64,000 nt of DNA, from assembly GCA_963831105.1 (NCBI GenBank), contig CAWHOS010000010.1:248001-312000 (forward strand), written 5' to 3'. Shown piece by piece: positions 45,874 to 55,475 of this stretch (the first letter of the stretch is position 1; every line of letters begins with the position of its first letter). The notes under the pieces were generated by a model. It saw only the letters and a list, made by a program, of their open reading frames with translations, had not been told where the DNA came from and ran no database searches. This DNA is from DATFQI01 sp963831105. Its GTDB lineage: Bacteria; Actinomycetota; Thermoleophilia; Solirubrobacterales; Solirubrobacteraceae. Both the position numbers and the translations under genes were made by a program.

Positions 45874-46799
45874 ATGGCCACCATCCAGCGATTCCCGTTC
45901 GTCCGACACCTCCGCTCCGAGCCGACCTACCACGTCCTCCGCTACCGCAACGGTGAGCTGCGCGCCCGCGGCGACGGCCTCGCCTTCTGGTTCCGGCCGA
46001 TCGCCACCGCCGTCGCCGAGGTCCCGATCGACGACCGCGAGCTGCCGTTCCTGTTCCGCGTGCGCAGCGCGGACTTCCAGGAGCTCGCCGTCCAGGGGGT
46101 GATCACCTTCCGCGTCGCCGAGCCGGCCGCGCTCGCCCGGCGCGTGGACTTCACGCTCGACCTCGACACGGGCCGCTGGGCGCAGGCCCCGCTCGAGCAG
46201 GTCGCCGGCCTGCTCAGCCAGCTCGCGCAGCAGTTCGTCGTCGACGAGCTGGCCAAGCTCGACGTGCGCACGATCCTGCACGCGCGGCGTGGCGCCGATC
46301 CGCGACCGGATCACGCGCGGCCTGCGCGCCGAGCCCGCGCTGCCCGAGCTGGGCATCGAGCTCGTCGCCGTCCGCGTCGCCGACCTCGCGCCGACCGCCG
46401 AGGTCGAGAAGGCGCTGCGCCAGCCGACCCGCGAGGCGATCCAGCAGCGCGCCGACGAGGCGACCTTCCAGCGCCGCGCGATGGCGGTCGAGAAGGAGCG
46501 CGCGATCGCCGAGAACGAGCTCGCCAACCGGATCGAGCTCGCCCGCCGCGAGGAGGACCTCGTCGCGCAGGCGGCCGTCAACGACCGCCGCAAGGCCGAG
46601 AGCCGCGCGGAGGAGATCGCGCTCGTGGAGGGCGCCAGGCTCCAGGTCGAGCGCGAGCGCGCGGAGATCCAGGCCGAGCTGCCGCCCGAGGTGCTGCGGG
46701 CGCTGGCGCTGCAGGAGCTGGCCGGCGCGCTCGGGCACGGTCGAGCACCTCACGGTCACGCCCGACCTGATCGGGCCGCTGCTCGCGAAGGCGGCGTGA
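45874..46799 (+). CDS. SPFH/band-7-domain protein (two frameshifts)
   Basis: About 307 aa with no transmembrane segment. The SPFH domain spans FVRHLRSEPTYHVLRYRNGELRARGDGLAFWFRP ... FLFRVRSADFQELAVQGVITFRVAEP, then a helical region typical of band-7 proteins (EVEKALRQPTREAIQQRADEATFQRRAMAVEKERAIAENELANRIELARREEDL). Frame changes near 46282 (extra C in CACGCGCGGCGTG) and 46733 (extra G in CTCGGGCACGG) each repair by deleting one base. SPFH proteins assemble into membrane scaffolds. It is the first gene of the operon with a NAD-kinase-like protein. Confidence 0.8.
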
Positions 46800-46800
46800 C

Positions 46801-47686
46801 GTGGTCCCCCGCGCGGTCCTCGTCGAGCGCCCGAGCGAGTACGACGAGCTGCTCGCGCGCCACGCGACGCACGAGCAGGTCCGCTTCTTCCTCGAGCAGC
46901 GGCAGCGCTCGCGTCGACGAGGTGCTCGAGCGCCACGCCGCCCTGGCCGCCACGCACCGCGCCGTGCTCGGCGCGGTGCCGGCGGACTGGCGCGCGGCCA
47001 CCGTGCTGCGCGCCGACCTCGACCGCTTCCTGTTCGAGCCCGACGACGTCGTGCTCGCGCTCGGGCAGGACGGGCTGGTCGCCAACGTCGCCAAGTACCT
47101 CGACGGCCAGCCCGTGATCGGGCTGAACCCCGGCACCGGGGTGGGCGTGCTCGTCCGCCACCCGCCCGAGGCGGCCGGCGACCTGATCGCCGACCTCACC
47201 CGCGGCGCCGCGCGCGTCGAGGAGCGCACGATGGCGCGCGCGCGCGCTCGACGACGGCCAGGAGGTGCTCGCGCTCAACGAGATCTTCGTCGGGCACGCC
47301 ACGCACCAGTCGGCCCGCTACACGATCGCGCTCGGCGAGCAGCGCGAGCGCCAGAGCTCCTCGGGCGTGATCGCCGCCACCGGCACGGGCGCGACGGGCT
47401 GGGCGGCGAGCATCAACCGCCAGCTCGCCAGCCCGCTCGCGCTCCCCGGCCCCGACCGACCGCGAGCTGGCGTTCTTCGTGCGCGAGGCGTGGCCGAGCA
47501 GCGTCACCGCCACCACGCTCACCGCCGGCCGGATCACGGCGCGCTCAGCGGCTGACGATCGTGTGCGAGCTGGGGGAGGGCGGGACCGTGTTCGGCGACG
47601 GCATCGAGGCCGACCGCGTGGCCGTCGACTGGGGCCAGCGGATCGAGATCGGCGCCGCGAGCCGCACGCTGCGCCTGGTCGGATGA
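46801..47686 (+). CDS. NAD-kinase-like protein (frameshifts)
   Basis: GTG start, about 294 aa. The NADK nucleotide loop is present but altered: VLALGQDGLVANVAKYL where classical enzymes have GGDGT; it is followed by QPVIGLNPGTGVGVLVRHPP. The second signature SSGVIAATGTGATGWAAS replaces the canonical DGVIVATPTGSTAY. Thus it is a diverged member of the NAD/DAG-kinase superfamily, possibly with another substrate. Frame changes near 46913, 47245, 47452 and 47545 are needed to read it. It begins 2 nt after the SPFH gene. Confidence 0.7.
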
Positions 47687-47702
47687 CACGATCCCCGGCC
47701 GG

Positions 47703-49159
47703 ATGGCCTACGCCTACGTCCTCTTCCCGGGGCGCCACCACCTGCTGACCCGCTTCCAGGCCGCCTACCTCGAGCGGGCGGTCGCCGTCGGCGTGCCCGA
47801 CACGCAAGGGCGAGCACGCCGACTGCCGCGGCGCGCAGGTCGTGTTCGCGGTCACCAGCGCCGACCACGGCACGACCCGCCGCAACCCGCTGCCCGGCGC
47901 ACCGCCGCGAGGCGCAGATCGAGCGCTACGCCGCCCTGGCGGCGATGGACTGCCTCGTCTTCCCGATCGCCGACGTGCCGCCGACGGAGCGCTTCGCGGA
48001 GTACCTGCTGGCGGCGATCGCCGTCCAGGAGGGGCCGGAGCTGACGCCGGAGAACACGGTCGTCGCCTGCTCGACGCCCGCGGTGATCGCGCTCTTCGAG
48101 GCGCTCGGCTTCCGCATCCTGCCCGTCGAGCTCGACCAGGACGTGCAGCGCCCGTGGGACGTGCTCGAGACGCTCGTCGCGGGCCAGGAGACGCGCGCGA
48201 TGCACCCGGCGAGCGCGCAGCTGTGGGAGCGCTACGGGCTGCTCGGGCAGGTGCGCCGCGCGCACGCCGACCCGCTGCTCACCGACGAGGGCGAGCTGAC
48301 CGAGACGCGCGACTACAACACCTACGCGCGCGCCTTCGACACCGGCGCGGCGCGCAAGTGGGAGCAGCTGCGCGAGGTCGTGCGGCCGGGCCGGATCGTC
48401 GACGTCGGCTGCGGCGTCGGCTCGCTGCTGCACGAGATCGCCGCCGACCCGGCGTTCGCGGAGTCCGACCTGTACGGGATCGAGGCCGCCCGCCCGCTCT
48501 ACGACGAGTGCGTGCACCGCCGCGGCCAGGGCGCGTTCGAGAACCCGAACACGTTCTTCTTCCAGCGCACGATCGGCCAGGGCGCCGCTGTTCCCGCCCG
48601 CCAGCGTCGACACGACGCTGACCGTCGCGCTCTGCCACGAGCTCTACTCCTACCTCGGCGAGGACACGCTGCGCGGCTTCATGGCCGCCACCCGCGAGCA
48701 CACCGTGCCCGGCGGCGTGTGGGTCGACCTCGACGTCTGCGGGCCGGCCGACGGCGAGCGCGTGATCTGGATGGAGCTGCACGACGGCCGCGAGAGCTGG
48801 GAGCGCTTCGTCGCCGACTGGATCCCGGAGCGGATCGCCTACGAGCTGCACGAGGGGCGCTACGTCGAGACGAAGCTGCGCTGGGCGATGGAGTGGCTGT
48901 CCAAGAAGGACTACACGGACAACTGGGAATCCGAGATGCACGAGGCGTTCTGCTTCTGGAGCTACGCCGATGCGCGCGGCCGCCGTGCGCGAGGCGGGCT
49001 TGGAGATCGCGCCGGGCTCGCACGGCTTCACCAACCCGTGGCTGGTCGAGCACCGCTTCGCGCCGGTCGCCACGCTGCGGCCCGGCGGGCGAGCGCGAGG
49101 CGGCGCTGCCGTGGCCGGACACGCACGTGCGGCTGGTCGCCCGGCGGCCCGCGGCGTGA
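47703..49159 (+). CDS. NMN-adenylyltransferase-like domain fused to SAM methyltransferase (frameshifts)
   Basis: About 480 aa. Residues 1 to about 150 resemble the NadM-type nucleotidyltransferase fold: YVLFPGRHHLLTRFQ near the start and, after a break, FAVTSADHGTTRRNPLPG with RREAQIERYAAL, which matches the NMNAT pattern SAxxSHTxxNPFxxxER. The C-terminal half is a methyltransferase: RKWEQLREVVRPGRIVDVGCGVGSLLHEIA (motif I), TVALCHELYSYLGEDTLRGFM, GVWVDLDVCGP. Breaks lie near 47805, 47905, 48583, 48972 and 49085. Adjacent to SPFH and NAD-kinase-like genes; substrate unknown. Confidence 0.6.
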
Positions 49160-50444
49160 GCCGCGCGCTCGTCCCGGCGTGCGCGGCGCTGGCCGCGCTG
49201 TCGCTGCTGCCCCGTGGGCGCTGGCGTTCGACCCGCAGGTCTGGGTCGCGTGGGGCAATGACGCCTTCCACGGGAACCTGCACACCGAGGGCGGGCCGAC
49301 GTGGAAGCCGCTGAGCGTGCTGGTCACGACGCTGCTGGCGCCGCTGGACCGCGACGCCGAGCCGGTGTGGGCGGCGCTCGGGCGGATGGGCGTCGCTGCT
49401 CGCGCTCGCGGGCGCGTACGCGCTCGGGGAGCGGCTCGCGGGCCGGCTCGCGGGCGTGGTCGCCGCGCTGGTGATGGCGCTCAGCCCGTGGTGGCTGCTC
49501 AACGGCGCGCTCGGCAACTCCGAGGGCTGGCTCGCCGCCGCGGTGCTGTGGAGCGTGCTCGCGCACCTCGCCGGGCGCCGCCGCGCGGCGCTCGCGCTCG
49601 GCGTCGCCGCCGGGCTGCTGCGGCCGGAGGTGTGGCCGTTCCTCGGCCTCTACGGGCTGTGGCTGTGGCGGGAGGGGACCGCGTCGCGCCGGCCGTGGGC
49701 CTGGTCGCGATCGGCGTGGGCTGGCTGCTGCCCGACGCGCTCGGGACGGACGGGCTGTTCGCCGCGGGCGACATCGGCGCGCGCGCCCGCCTCGAAGGGC
49801 TCGGCGCAGCTCGCCGACGTGCCGTTCCTCGCCGTGCTGTGGGACGCCGTCGAACAGCTCGGCGATCGTGCCCGCGCCGTTCGTCGTGGCGGCGCTCGTC
49901 CCGTGGCGGCGCGCGTCGCCCGTGCTGCGCGCGCTCGCGCTCGCCGGCGTCGCTTACGTGCTGATCATCGCCGTCACCTCGCAGGCCGGCTTCGCCGGCA
50001 ACCCGCGCTACCTCGTACCGGCCGCGGCGCTCGTTCTGCGTGCTCGCCGGGGTGGGGGCGCGCGGCTCGGGCTGCCGCTGGCGGTGGCGCTCGCCGTCGC
50101 GCTGGCGATCACGCAGGCGGGCCACATCCGCCGCGACCTGGCGTCGATCGGCTGGCGCGCGCAGCAGCGCGAGCAGCTCGACGTCGCGCTCGCGCGCGCC
50201 GGCGGCGCGCCCGCGCTCGAGGCATGCGGCGACGTGCAGTCGGGCAACTACTGGCGCGCGCTCGTCTCCTCGCGGCTGGACGCCGACATCGCCGTCGTCG
50301 CCCGCCCGCGGGAGGGCGTCCGCGTGCTCGTCCGCGGGCCCGCGAGCGACGGCGGTCCGTACGAGCCAGACCGGATTCCGGGCGGCCTGACGCGCCGCGT
50401 CGCGCGTGCCCGATTGGGAGATCTGGACGGCATGCCGCCCATGA
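49156..50444 (+). CDS. Polytopic GT-C-like membrane protein (many frameshifts)
   Basis: GTG start overlapping the upstream stop by 4 nt. Segments read across frames: NLHTEGGPTWKPLSVLVTT, GVVAALVMALSPWWLLNGALGNSEGW, GVAAGLLRPEVWPFLGLYGLWLW, SQAGFAGNPRYLVPAAAL, then QREQLDVALARAGG ... CGDVQSGNYWRALVSS and the tail DWEIWTACRP. The same order and motifs (TEGPSWKPL, LLRPEVWPLWALYGLWYA, EAGFAGNLRY) occur in the gene at 61883, so the two are paralogues. About ten helices suggest a lipid-linked glycosyltransferase of DUF2029/GT-C type. At least six frame changes occur. Confidence 0.65.
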
Positions 50445-50454
50445 GAGGCCGCTG

Positions 50455-50460
50455 TAGGTT
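50455..50460 (+). promoter_or_regulatory. TANNNT -10 of cystathionine beta-synthase gene
   Basis: TAGGTT, 6 nt before ATG 50467. Confidence 0.45.
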
Positions 50461-50466
50461 GACCGC

Positions 50467-51844
50467 ATGGCCGCCGCCGCGGACATCAAGGACTCGATCC
50501 TCGACACCGTCGGCGACACGCCGCTGGTCCGCCTCTCGCGCATCGCCGCCGGGCTGACGCCGCAGGTCGTCGCCAAGGTCGAGTACTTCAACCCGGGCGG
50601 CTCGATCAAGGACCGCGTCGCGATGAGGATGGTCGAGGCGGCCGAGGCCGACGGGCGCCTGAAGCCGGGCGGCACGATCGTCGAGCCGACCTCGGGCAAC
50701 ACCGGCACCGGCCTGGCGATCGCCGCGCGCATCAAGGGCTACCGCGTGATCGCGGTGATGCCGGACAAGATGTCCAAGGAGAAGATCGACCTGCTGCGCG
50801 CCTACGGCGCCGAGGTCGTCGTCACCCCGACCGACGTCGATCCGGACTCCCCGCAGGCCTACTACCGCGTCGCCGACCGCCTCACGCGAGGAGATCGCCG
50901 GCGCCTTCCAGCCCAACCAGTACGCGAACCCGGCCAACCCGCAGACGCACTACGAGACGACGGGCCCGGAGCTGTGGCGCCAGAGCGGCGGCGCGATCAC
51001 CCACCTCGTCGTCGGCGTCGGCACGGGCGGCACGATCACCGGGCACGGGGCGCTACCTGAAGGAGCAGAACCCGGCGATCCAGGTCATCGGCGCCGACCC
51101 GGTCGGCTCGATCTACTCCAACGACGAGGTCCACCCGTACCTCGTCGAGGGCGTCGGCGAGGACTTCTGGCCCGCCGACCTACGACCCGTCGATCGTCGA
51201 CCGCTACGTGACGGTCTCCGACCGCGACTCGTTCCTCACGACGCGCCTGCTGGCCGAGACCGAGGGCCTGCTCGTCGGCGGCTCCTGCGGGCTGGCCATG
51301 CACGCGGCGCTCGAGGTCGCGGCGGGCATCGACGACCCCGAGGCGATGGTCGCGGTCGTGCTCCCCGACGGCGGCCGCGGCTACCTGAGCAAGATCTTCA
51401 ACGACACCTGGATGGACCAGTACGGGTTCCTCGAGCGCCGGCGAGGCGCACGTGGGCGACGTGCTGCGCGCGAAGACGCGCGCCGGCGAGATCCCGCCGT
51501 TCGTGGTCGTCCAGACGCACCAGACCGTGCGCGACGCGATCGCGCTGCTGCACCAGCACGGCGTCTCCCAGCTGCCCGTGGTGTCCGCCAACGACCCGGA
51601 CGCGATGGTCGGCTCGGTCGGCGAGCGCGGCCTGCTCAAGCGCGCCGTCGACAACCCGCAGCTGATGAGCGCCGAGATCGCCGACGTGATGGAGCCGCCG
51701 TTCCCGAGCGTCGCCGCGGGCGACCCGGTGCGCGAGGCGGTCGAGCTGCTCTCGGGCGAGGGCCAGGCGATCACGGTCTCCGAGAACGGCCGCCCCGTCG
51801 GCATCGTCACCCGCGCGGACCTGCTGGAGTCGCTGGCCTCGTGA
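50467..51844 (+). CDS. Cystathionine beta-synthase (four frameshifts)
   Basis: About 458 aa. PLP-fold II core: DTPLVRLSRIAAG, PLP-lysine in FNPGGSIKDRVAMRM, substrate loop VEPTSGNTGTGLAIAAR, and VVGVGTGGTITG(T)GRYLKEQNP. Two CBS domains follow (VVQTHQTVRDAIALLHQHGVSQLPV; FPSVAAGDPVREAVELLS). It makes cystathionine from homocysteine and serine. Frame changes near 50888, 51047, 51176 and 51432 each vanish on removing one base (for example CTCACGcGAGGAG). It overlaps the gamma-lyase gene by 4 nt. Confidence 0.9.
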
Positions 51845-52929
51845 CGCGCTTCGCGACCCGCGTCGTGCACGCGGGGCTGGATCCGGACCCCTCCTTCGGC
51901 GGCGTCGTCCCGCCGATCCACCAGGCCTCGACCTACGTGCAGAAGGCGCCCGGCGAGTTCGTCGGCGACTACGACTACTCGCGCTCGGCCAACCCGACGC
52001 GCACGCAGCTCGAGAAGGCGCTCGGCGAGCTCGAGGGCGGGCGCGGGACGGCGTTCTCCTCCGGCATGGCCGGGCACGCACGCGCTGATCACGGCGGTCT
52101 GCAGCGGCGGGCGCGCACGCGATCATCCCGTCCGACCTCTACGGCGGCACCTACCGGCTCGTCGACAAGGTGCTCTCGCGCTGGGGCCTGGAGTACACGA
52201 TGGTCGACCAGTCCGACCTCGACGCGGTCGCCGCCGCCGTGCGCGACGGAGACGAAGCTGATCTGGGTCGAGACGCCGACCAACCCGTCGCTGAACGTCG
52301 TCGACGTCGAGGGGATCGTCGACGCGCAAGGGCGGCGCCTTCGTGGCCGTCGACAACACGTTCGCCACGCCGATCTACCAGCGGCCGCTGGAGCTCGGCG
52401 CCGACGCCGTCGTGCACTCCACGACGAAGTACCTCGGCGGGCACTCCGACGCCGTCGGCGGCGCCGTGATCGTGCGCGACGCGCGCGCGCACGAGGGCAT
52501 GAAGTTCGTGCAGAACTCCGTCGGCGCGGTGCCCGGGCCCTTCGACTGCTTCCTCGTGCACCGCGGGATGCGCACGCTGCACCTGCGGATGGCCGCGCAC
52601 ACGGAGAACGCGCGCGCGGTCGTCGAGTGGCTGCGCGAGGCGCCCGGCGTGAGCGACGTCCGCTGGCCCGGCTTCGCCGGCATGGTCTGCTTCCGCCACG
52701 ACGACGCGACGCGGATCGCCTCCGCGCACGACGGTCTTCTCGCTCGCCGAGTCGCTCGGCGGCGTCGAGTCGCTCGTCGAGGTGCCCGCAGGCGATGACG
52801 CACCAGTCGGTCGAGGACTCCGACGCGGCCGTCCCGGCCGACCTGGTGCGGCTCTCCTGCGGCATCGAGGACCCCGCCGACCTGGTCGCGGACCTGGCGC
52901 AGGCGATGGGCCTCCCCGTGCCTGCTTGA
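51841..52929 (+). CDS. Cystathionine gamma-lyase/synthase-family PLP enzyme (frameshifts)
   Basis: GTG start, about 360 aa. TRFATRVVHAGLDPDPSFGGVVPPIHQASTY, YDYSRSANPTRTQLEKALGELEGG, WVETPTNPSLNVVDVE, AVDNTFATPIYQRPLELGADAVVHSTTKYLGGHSD (PLP Lys in STTKY) and the C-terminus LVRLSCGIEDPADLVADL are all typical. With the cystathionine beta-synthase it provides reverse transsulfuration, methionine to cysteine. Six single-base insertions (near 52076, 52110, 52250, 52328, 52735, 52788) break the frame but not the protein. Confidence 0.9.
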   Translation: MTRFATRVVHAGLDPDPSFGGVVPPIHQASTYVQKAPGEFVGDYDYSRSANPTRTQLEKALGELEGGRGTAFSSGMAGHARADHGGLQRRARTRSSRPTSTAAPTGSSTRCSRAGAWSTRWSTSPTSTRSPPPCATETKLIWVETPTNPSLNVVDVEGIVDAQGRRLRGRRQHVRHADLPAAAGARRRRRRALHDEVPRRALRRRRRRRDRARRARARGHEVRAELRRRGARALRLLPRAPRDAHAAPADGRAHGERARGRRVAARGARRERRPLARLRRHGLLPPRRRDADRLRARRSSRSPSRSAASSRSSRCPQAMTHQSVEDSDAAVPADLVRLSCGIEDPADLVADLAQAMGLPVPA

Positions 52930-52967
52930 TTCAAGCCTTCGCAGCGGGACGCCGATTCGTCTGGGGG

Positions 52968-53593
52968 ATGATCCGTCTCCTCCTGCTCGCTCGCTCTGCT
53001 CCTGCTCGCCCTCGCCGCGCCTGCCGCCGCGATGGTCAAGCTGCCCGAGATCCCCGTGCCCGTCGCCGGCAACCCCGCCGACCGGCTGCTGTCGCTGCCG
53101 ATCGAGGACTCCACCTACGACGGCGCGCGCAAGTGCACCCCGAAGGCGTCGCGGCCCGGGATGCTCGCGCTCCAGCGCTGGCTGGAGGCCAACTCGCGCG
53201 GCGTGTTCTGGGGCTCGTACCGCTGCGAGAAGTGGGGCAAGGGCCAGGCGTCGCTGCACGCCGAGAACCGCGCGATCGACTGGCACCTGGACGTCTCCGA
53301 CAGCGCCGACAAGCGGGCCGCCGAGAAGCTGATCCGGCTGCTGCTCGCGCCCGACACGGCCGGCAACCCGCAGGCGCTCGCGCGCCGCATGGGCGTCGAG
53401 GAGCTGATCTGGGACTGCGGGTACTGGGGCGCCGGGATGACCGAGTTCACCGAGTACGGGCCGTGCTACGGAAAGCGCGGCAAGCTCAAGCGCAAGCGTG
53501 AACAAGACCGTCGCGCACCGCGACCACGTCCACATCGGGATGACCAAGCTCGGCGCCGCCGCCCGCACGTCGTTCTGGAGCCGCGGCCGGTGA
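52968..53593 (+). CDS. Exported M15-like/ARB_07466-like cell-wall peptidase (two frameshifts)
   Basis: About 208 aa. The signal peptide MIRLLLLA continues as ALLLLALAAPAAA after removing one inserted base near 52990. The mature part has KCTPKASRPGMLALQRWLEA, the catalytic-type SLHAENRAIDWHLD and, after a break near 53503, VNKTVAHRDHVHIGM. The H ... D ... HxH set is that of LAS/M15 zinc D,D-peptidases and of the ARB_07466-like C-terminal domain, so a role in peptidoglycan trimming is likely. Confidence 0.72.
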
Positions 53594-53613
53594 TCCGCCG
53601 CCATACTCGCCGG

Positions 53614-54352
53614 ATGAGCCGTTCCGCCCTGCTCGCCTGCCTGCTCGGCCTCGCCCTGATCGGCGGCGGCTACCTGGCGATCGGCGCGGCCGGCGAGGGC
53701 GACAAGACGGACCTGACCGGCAAGCGCGAGGTGCGCGCCCAGGCGCAGCTGCCGCCGCTGCCGAAGAAGCTCGCGCGCGCGCGTCGTGCAGCCCGAGGCG
53801 GGCGCGACCGGCGCCGCCGCGCCCGCCGAGCCCGAGCAGGACCCGGGCCTCGACGACCCGGGCCCGAAGCCGACCGGCCCGGCCAGCTCCGGCGGCCGCG
53901 GGCGTCGCGGCGTGCTCGCCGGCGTCGACGGCGTCGAGCACCACCAAGGCGACCGCGCTCTCCAACGGCGTCGCGCTGCCCGCCGCTCGAGGCCCCCGAG
54001 GCCGTGCGCCAGATCATCGAGGCGGGCAACTCGATCGCCCGCACGCCGTACAAGTGGGGCGGCGGCCACGGCAAGTGGACCGACACGGGCTACGACTGCT
54101 CGGGCTCCGTCTCGTTCGCGCTCGCCGCCGCCGGCCTGCTCGAACGCGCCGCTGGCCTCCGGGCCGCTGATGTCCTGGGGCAAGCCGGGCAAGGGCAAGT
54201 GGGTGACGATCTACTCCAACCCCGGGCACGTCTACCTCGTGGTCGCGGGCATCCGCTTCGACACCTCCGCCCCGCGCGAGACGGGCTCGCGCTGGACGAA
54301 CACGATGCGGCCGAACGCGGGCTTCGTCGCCCGCCATCCGCCGGGTCTGTGA
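53614..54352 (+). CDS. Exported NlpC/P60 endopeptidase (frameshifts)
   Basis: About 245 aa. N-terminal helix MSRSALLACLLGLALIGGGYLAIG, a long Pro/Ala/Glu-rich linker, then the C40 domain: IARTPYKWGGGHGKWTDTGYDCSGSVSFALAAAGLL with the catalytic Cys, and YSNPGHVYLVVAGIRFDTS with the catalytic His. It cleaves peptidoglycan stem peptides. Frame changes near 53785, 53940, 53990 and 54145 interrupt the linker and domain; the catalytic motifs are intact on either side. CATACT 6 nt before the ATG may be its -10. Confidence 0.78.
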
Positions 54353-54443
54353 GCCCCTTGGGGTGGCGACCCCATCGCGCCCGCCGGGCGCGTGCCGATG
54401 TATGTGTTGCAGCGAGTTCTTTCCTGAAGAGATCAGCTTCCTG

Positions 54444-54687
54444 ATGACCCGCTCCCACACGCCACTGCCGGGACCGCCGCCTGAGGTCCTGGCCGAGATC
54501 GACGCCGCGTGGGAGCGGGCTCAGGCGCCCCTCGAGGGCGGCTACGAGCTCCACTTCGAGCGCGATCGCGCGACCGCGCCGCGCCTGGGGCGAGCTGCTC
54601 TGGCCCGACGGGACGCCCGGCGCGCGGCTGACCGCCTCCGAGGCGCTCGCCCTCGCCTGCGGCGACCCGGTCGCGCTGCCCGTGTAG
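54444..54687 (+). CDS. Small hypothetical protein (one frameshift)
   Basis: About 80 aa. MTRSHTPLPGPPPEVLAEIDAAWERAQAPLEGGYELHFERD, then after a frame change near 54585 RLGELLWPDGTPGARLTASEALALACGDPVALPV. Unrecognised; the acidic, Pro-rich sequence has no membrane segment or motif. The continuity of sense across the one-base break supports it as a real gene. Confidence 0.45.
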
Positions 54688-54717
54688 CACCCGCGGCCAT
54701 GTGGGAAGCTCTCCCGT

Positions 54718-55417
54718 ATGGCTCTCAAACCCAAGGACATAATCGACGCCGTCACCGGCGCCGGGAACTCGGTCTTCTCCGGTCATCGCGAAGCGCCTGC
54801 GCGGCGGGGAGGAGGACGCGACCGTTCCTCCGCCCGCACGCGAGGACGCCGCGCCGGCCACCGCCGCCCCGCCGGCCAAGCCGCGCACCGCGCGCGCGGG
54901 CGGGACGAAGTCCGGGCGCAGCACCTCGGCGTCGACCAAGACCGCGCGCACGAAGGCCTCGGCCTCCGGCACCGCGACGAAGTCGCGCCCGGCCGCCAAG
55001 CCGCGCGGCCGCGCGGCGGCCACCGGCGCGCCCGAAGGCCGGAGCGGCCGGCGCCCCGAAGTCGGCGACGGCCCCGAAGACGACGGCCGCCAAGCCGAAG
55101 CCCGCCGCGGCGAGCGCGACGGCCTCGAGCCCGACGCCGCCGCCGACGAGCGCGCCGCCCGCGAAGCCGAAGCCTGCGAAGCCCAAGGCGGCGGCAGCGA
55201 AGCCGAAGCCGGCGCCCGCCGCGAGCACGGCGAAGACGCCGGCCAAGGCCCCTGCCGCGGCCAAGACCACGGCCTCCTCGGGCACGACCACGGCCGGCGA
55301 GGGCGCGGCGGCGGCGACCACCGAGACCACCAAGGCCGGCGAGACCGCGCAGGCCGAGAAGCCCCGGCGAAGAAGCCCGCGGCGGCGAAGAAGCCCGCCG
55401 CCAAGACCGGCTCCTAG
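54718..55417 (+). CDS. Lys/Ala/Pro-rich low-complexity (histone H1-like) protein (frameshifts)
   Basis: About 232 aa. A short N-terminal domain (MALKPKDIIDAVTGAGNSVFSG, then VIAKRLRGGEED) precedes about 190 residues of Lys/Ala/Pro/Thr repeats (AAKPKPAAAS, PAKPKPAKPKAAAAKPKP, AKKPAAAKKPAAKTGS). The tail resembles the C-terminus of actinobacterial HupB/Lsr2-like or eukaryotic H1 proteins, which bind DNA without sequence preference. The N-terminal part is not a recognised HU fold. Frame changes near 54785, 55030 and 55370. Confidence 0.6.
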
Positions 55418-55427
55418 CCCTCGGAGC

Positions 55428-55457
55428 ACGCGCGCGGCCCCGCAGGGCCGCGCGCGT
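55428..55457. terminator. Hairpin terminator
   Basis: Perfect 13-bp stem ACGCGCGCGGCCC / GGGCCGCGCGCGT with a CGCA loop, 11 nt after the low-complexity gene and 19 nt before the AAA+ gene. Confidence 0.75.
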
Positions 55458-55463
55458 CTGAGT

Positions 55464-55469
55464 TAAGGT
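55464..55469 (+). promoter_or_regulatory. TANNNT -10 of AAA+ ATPase gene
   Basis: TAAGGT, 6 nt before ATG 55476, immediately after the terminator hairpin. Confidence 0.45.
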
Positions 55470-55475
55470 CGGGCG

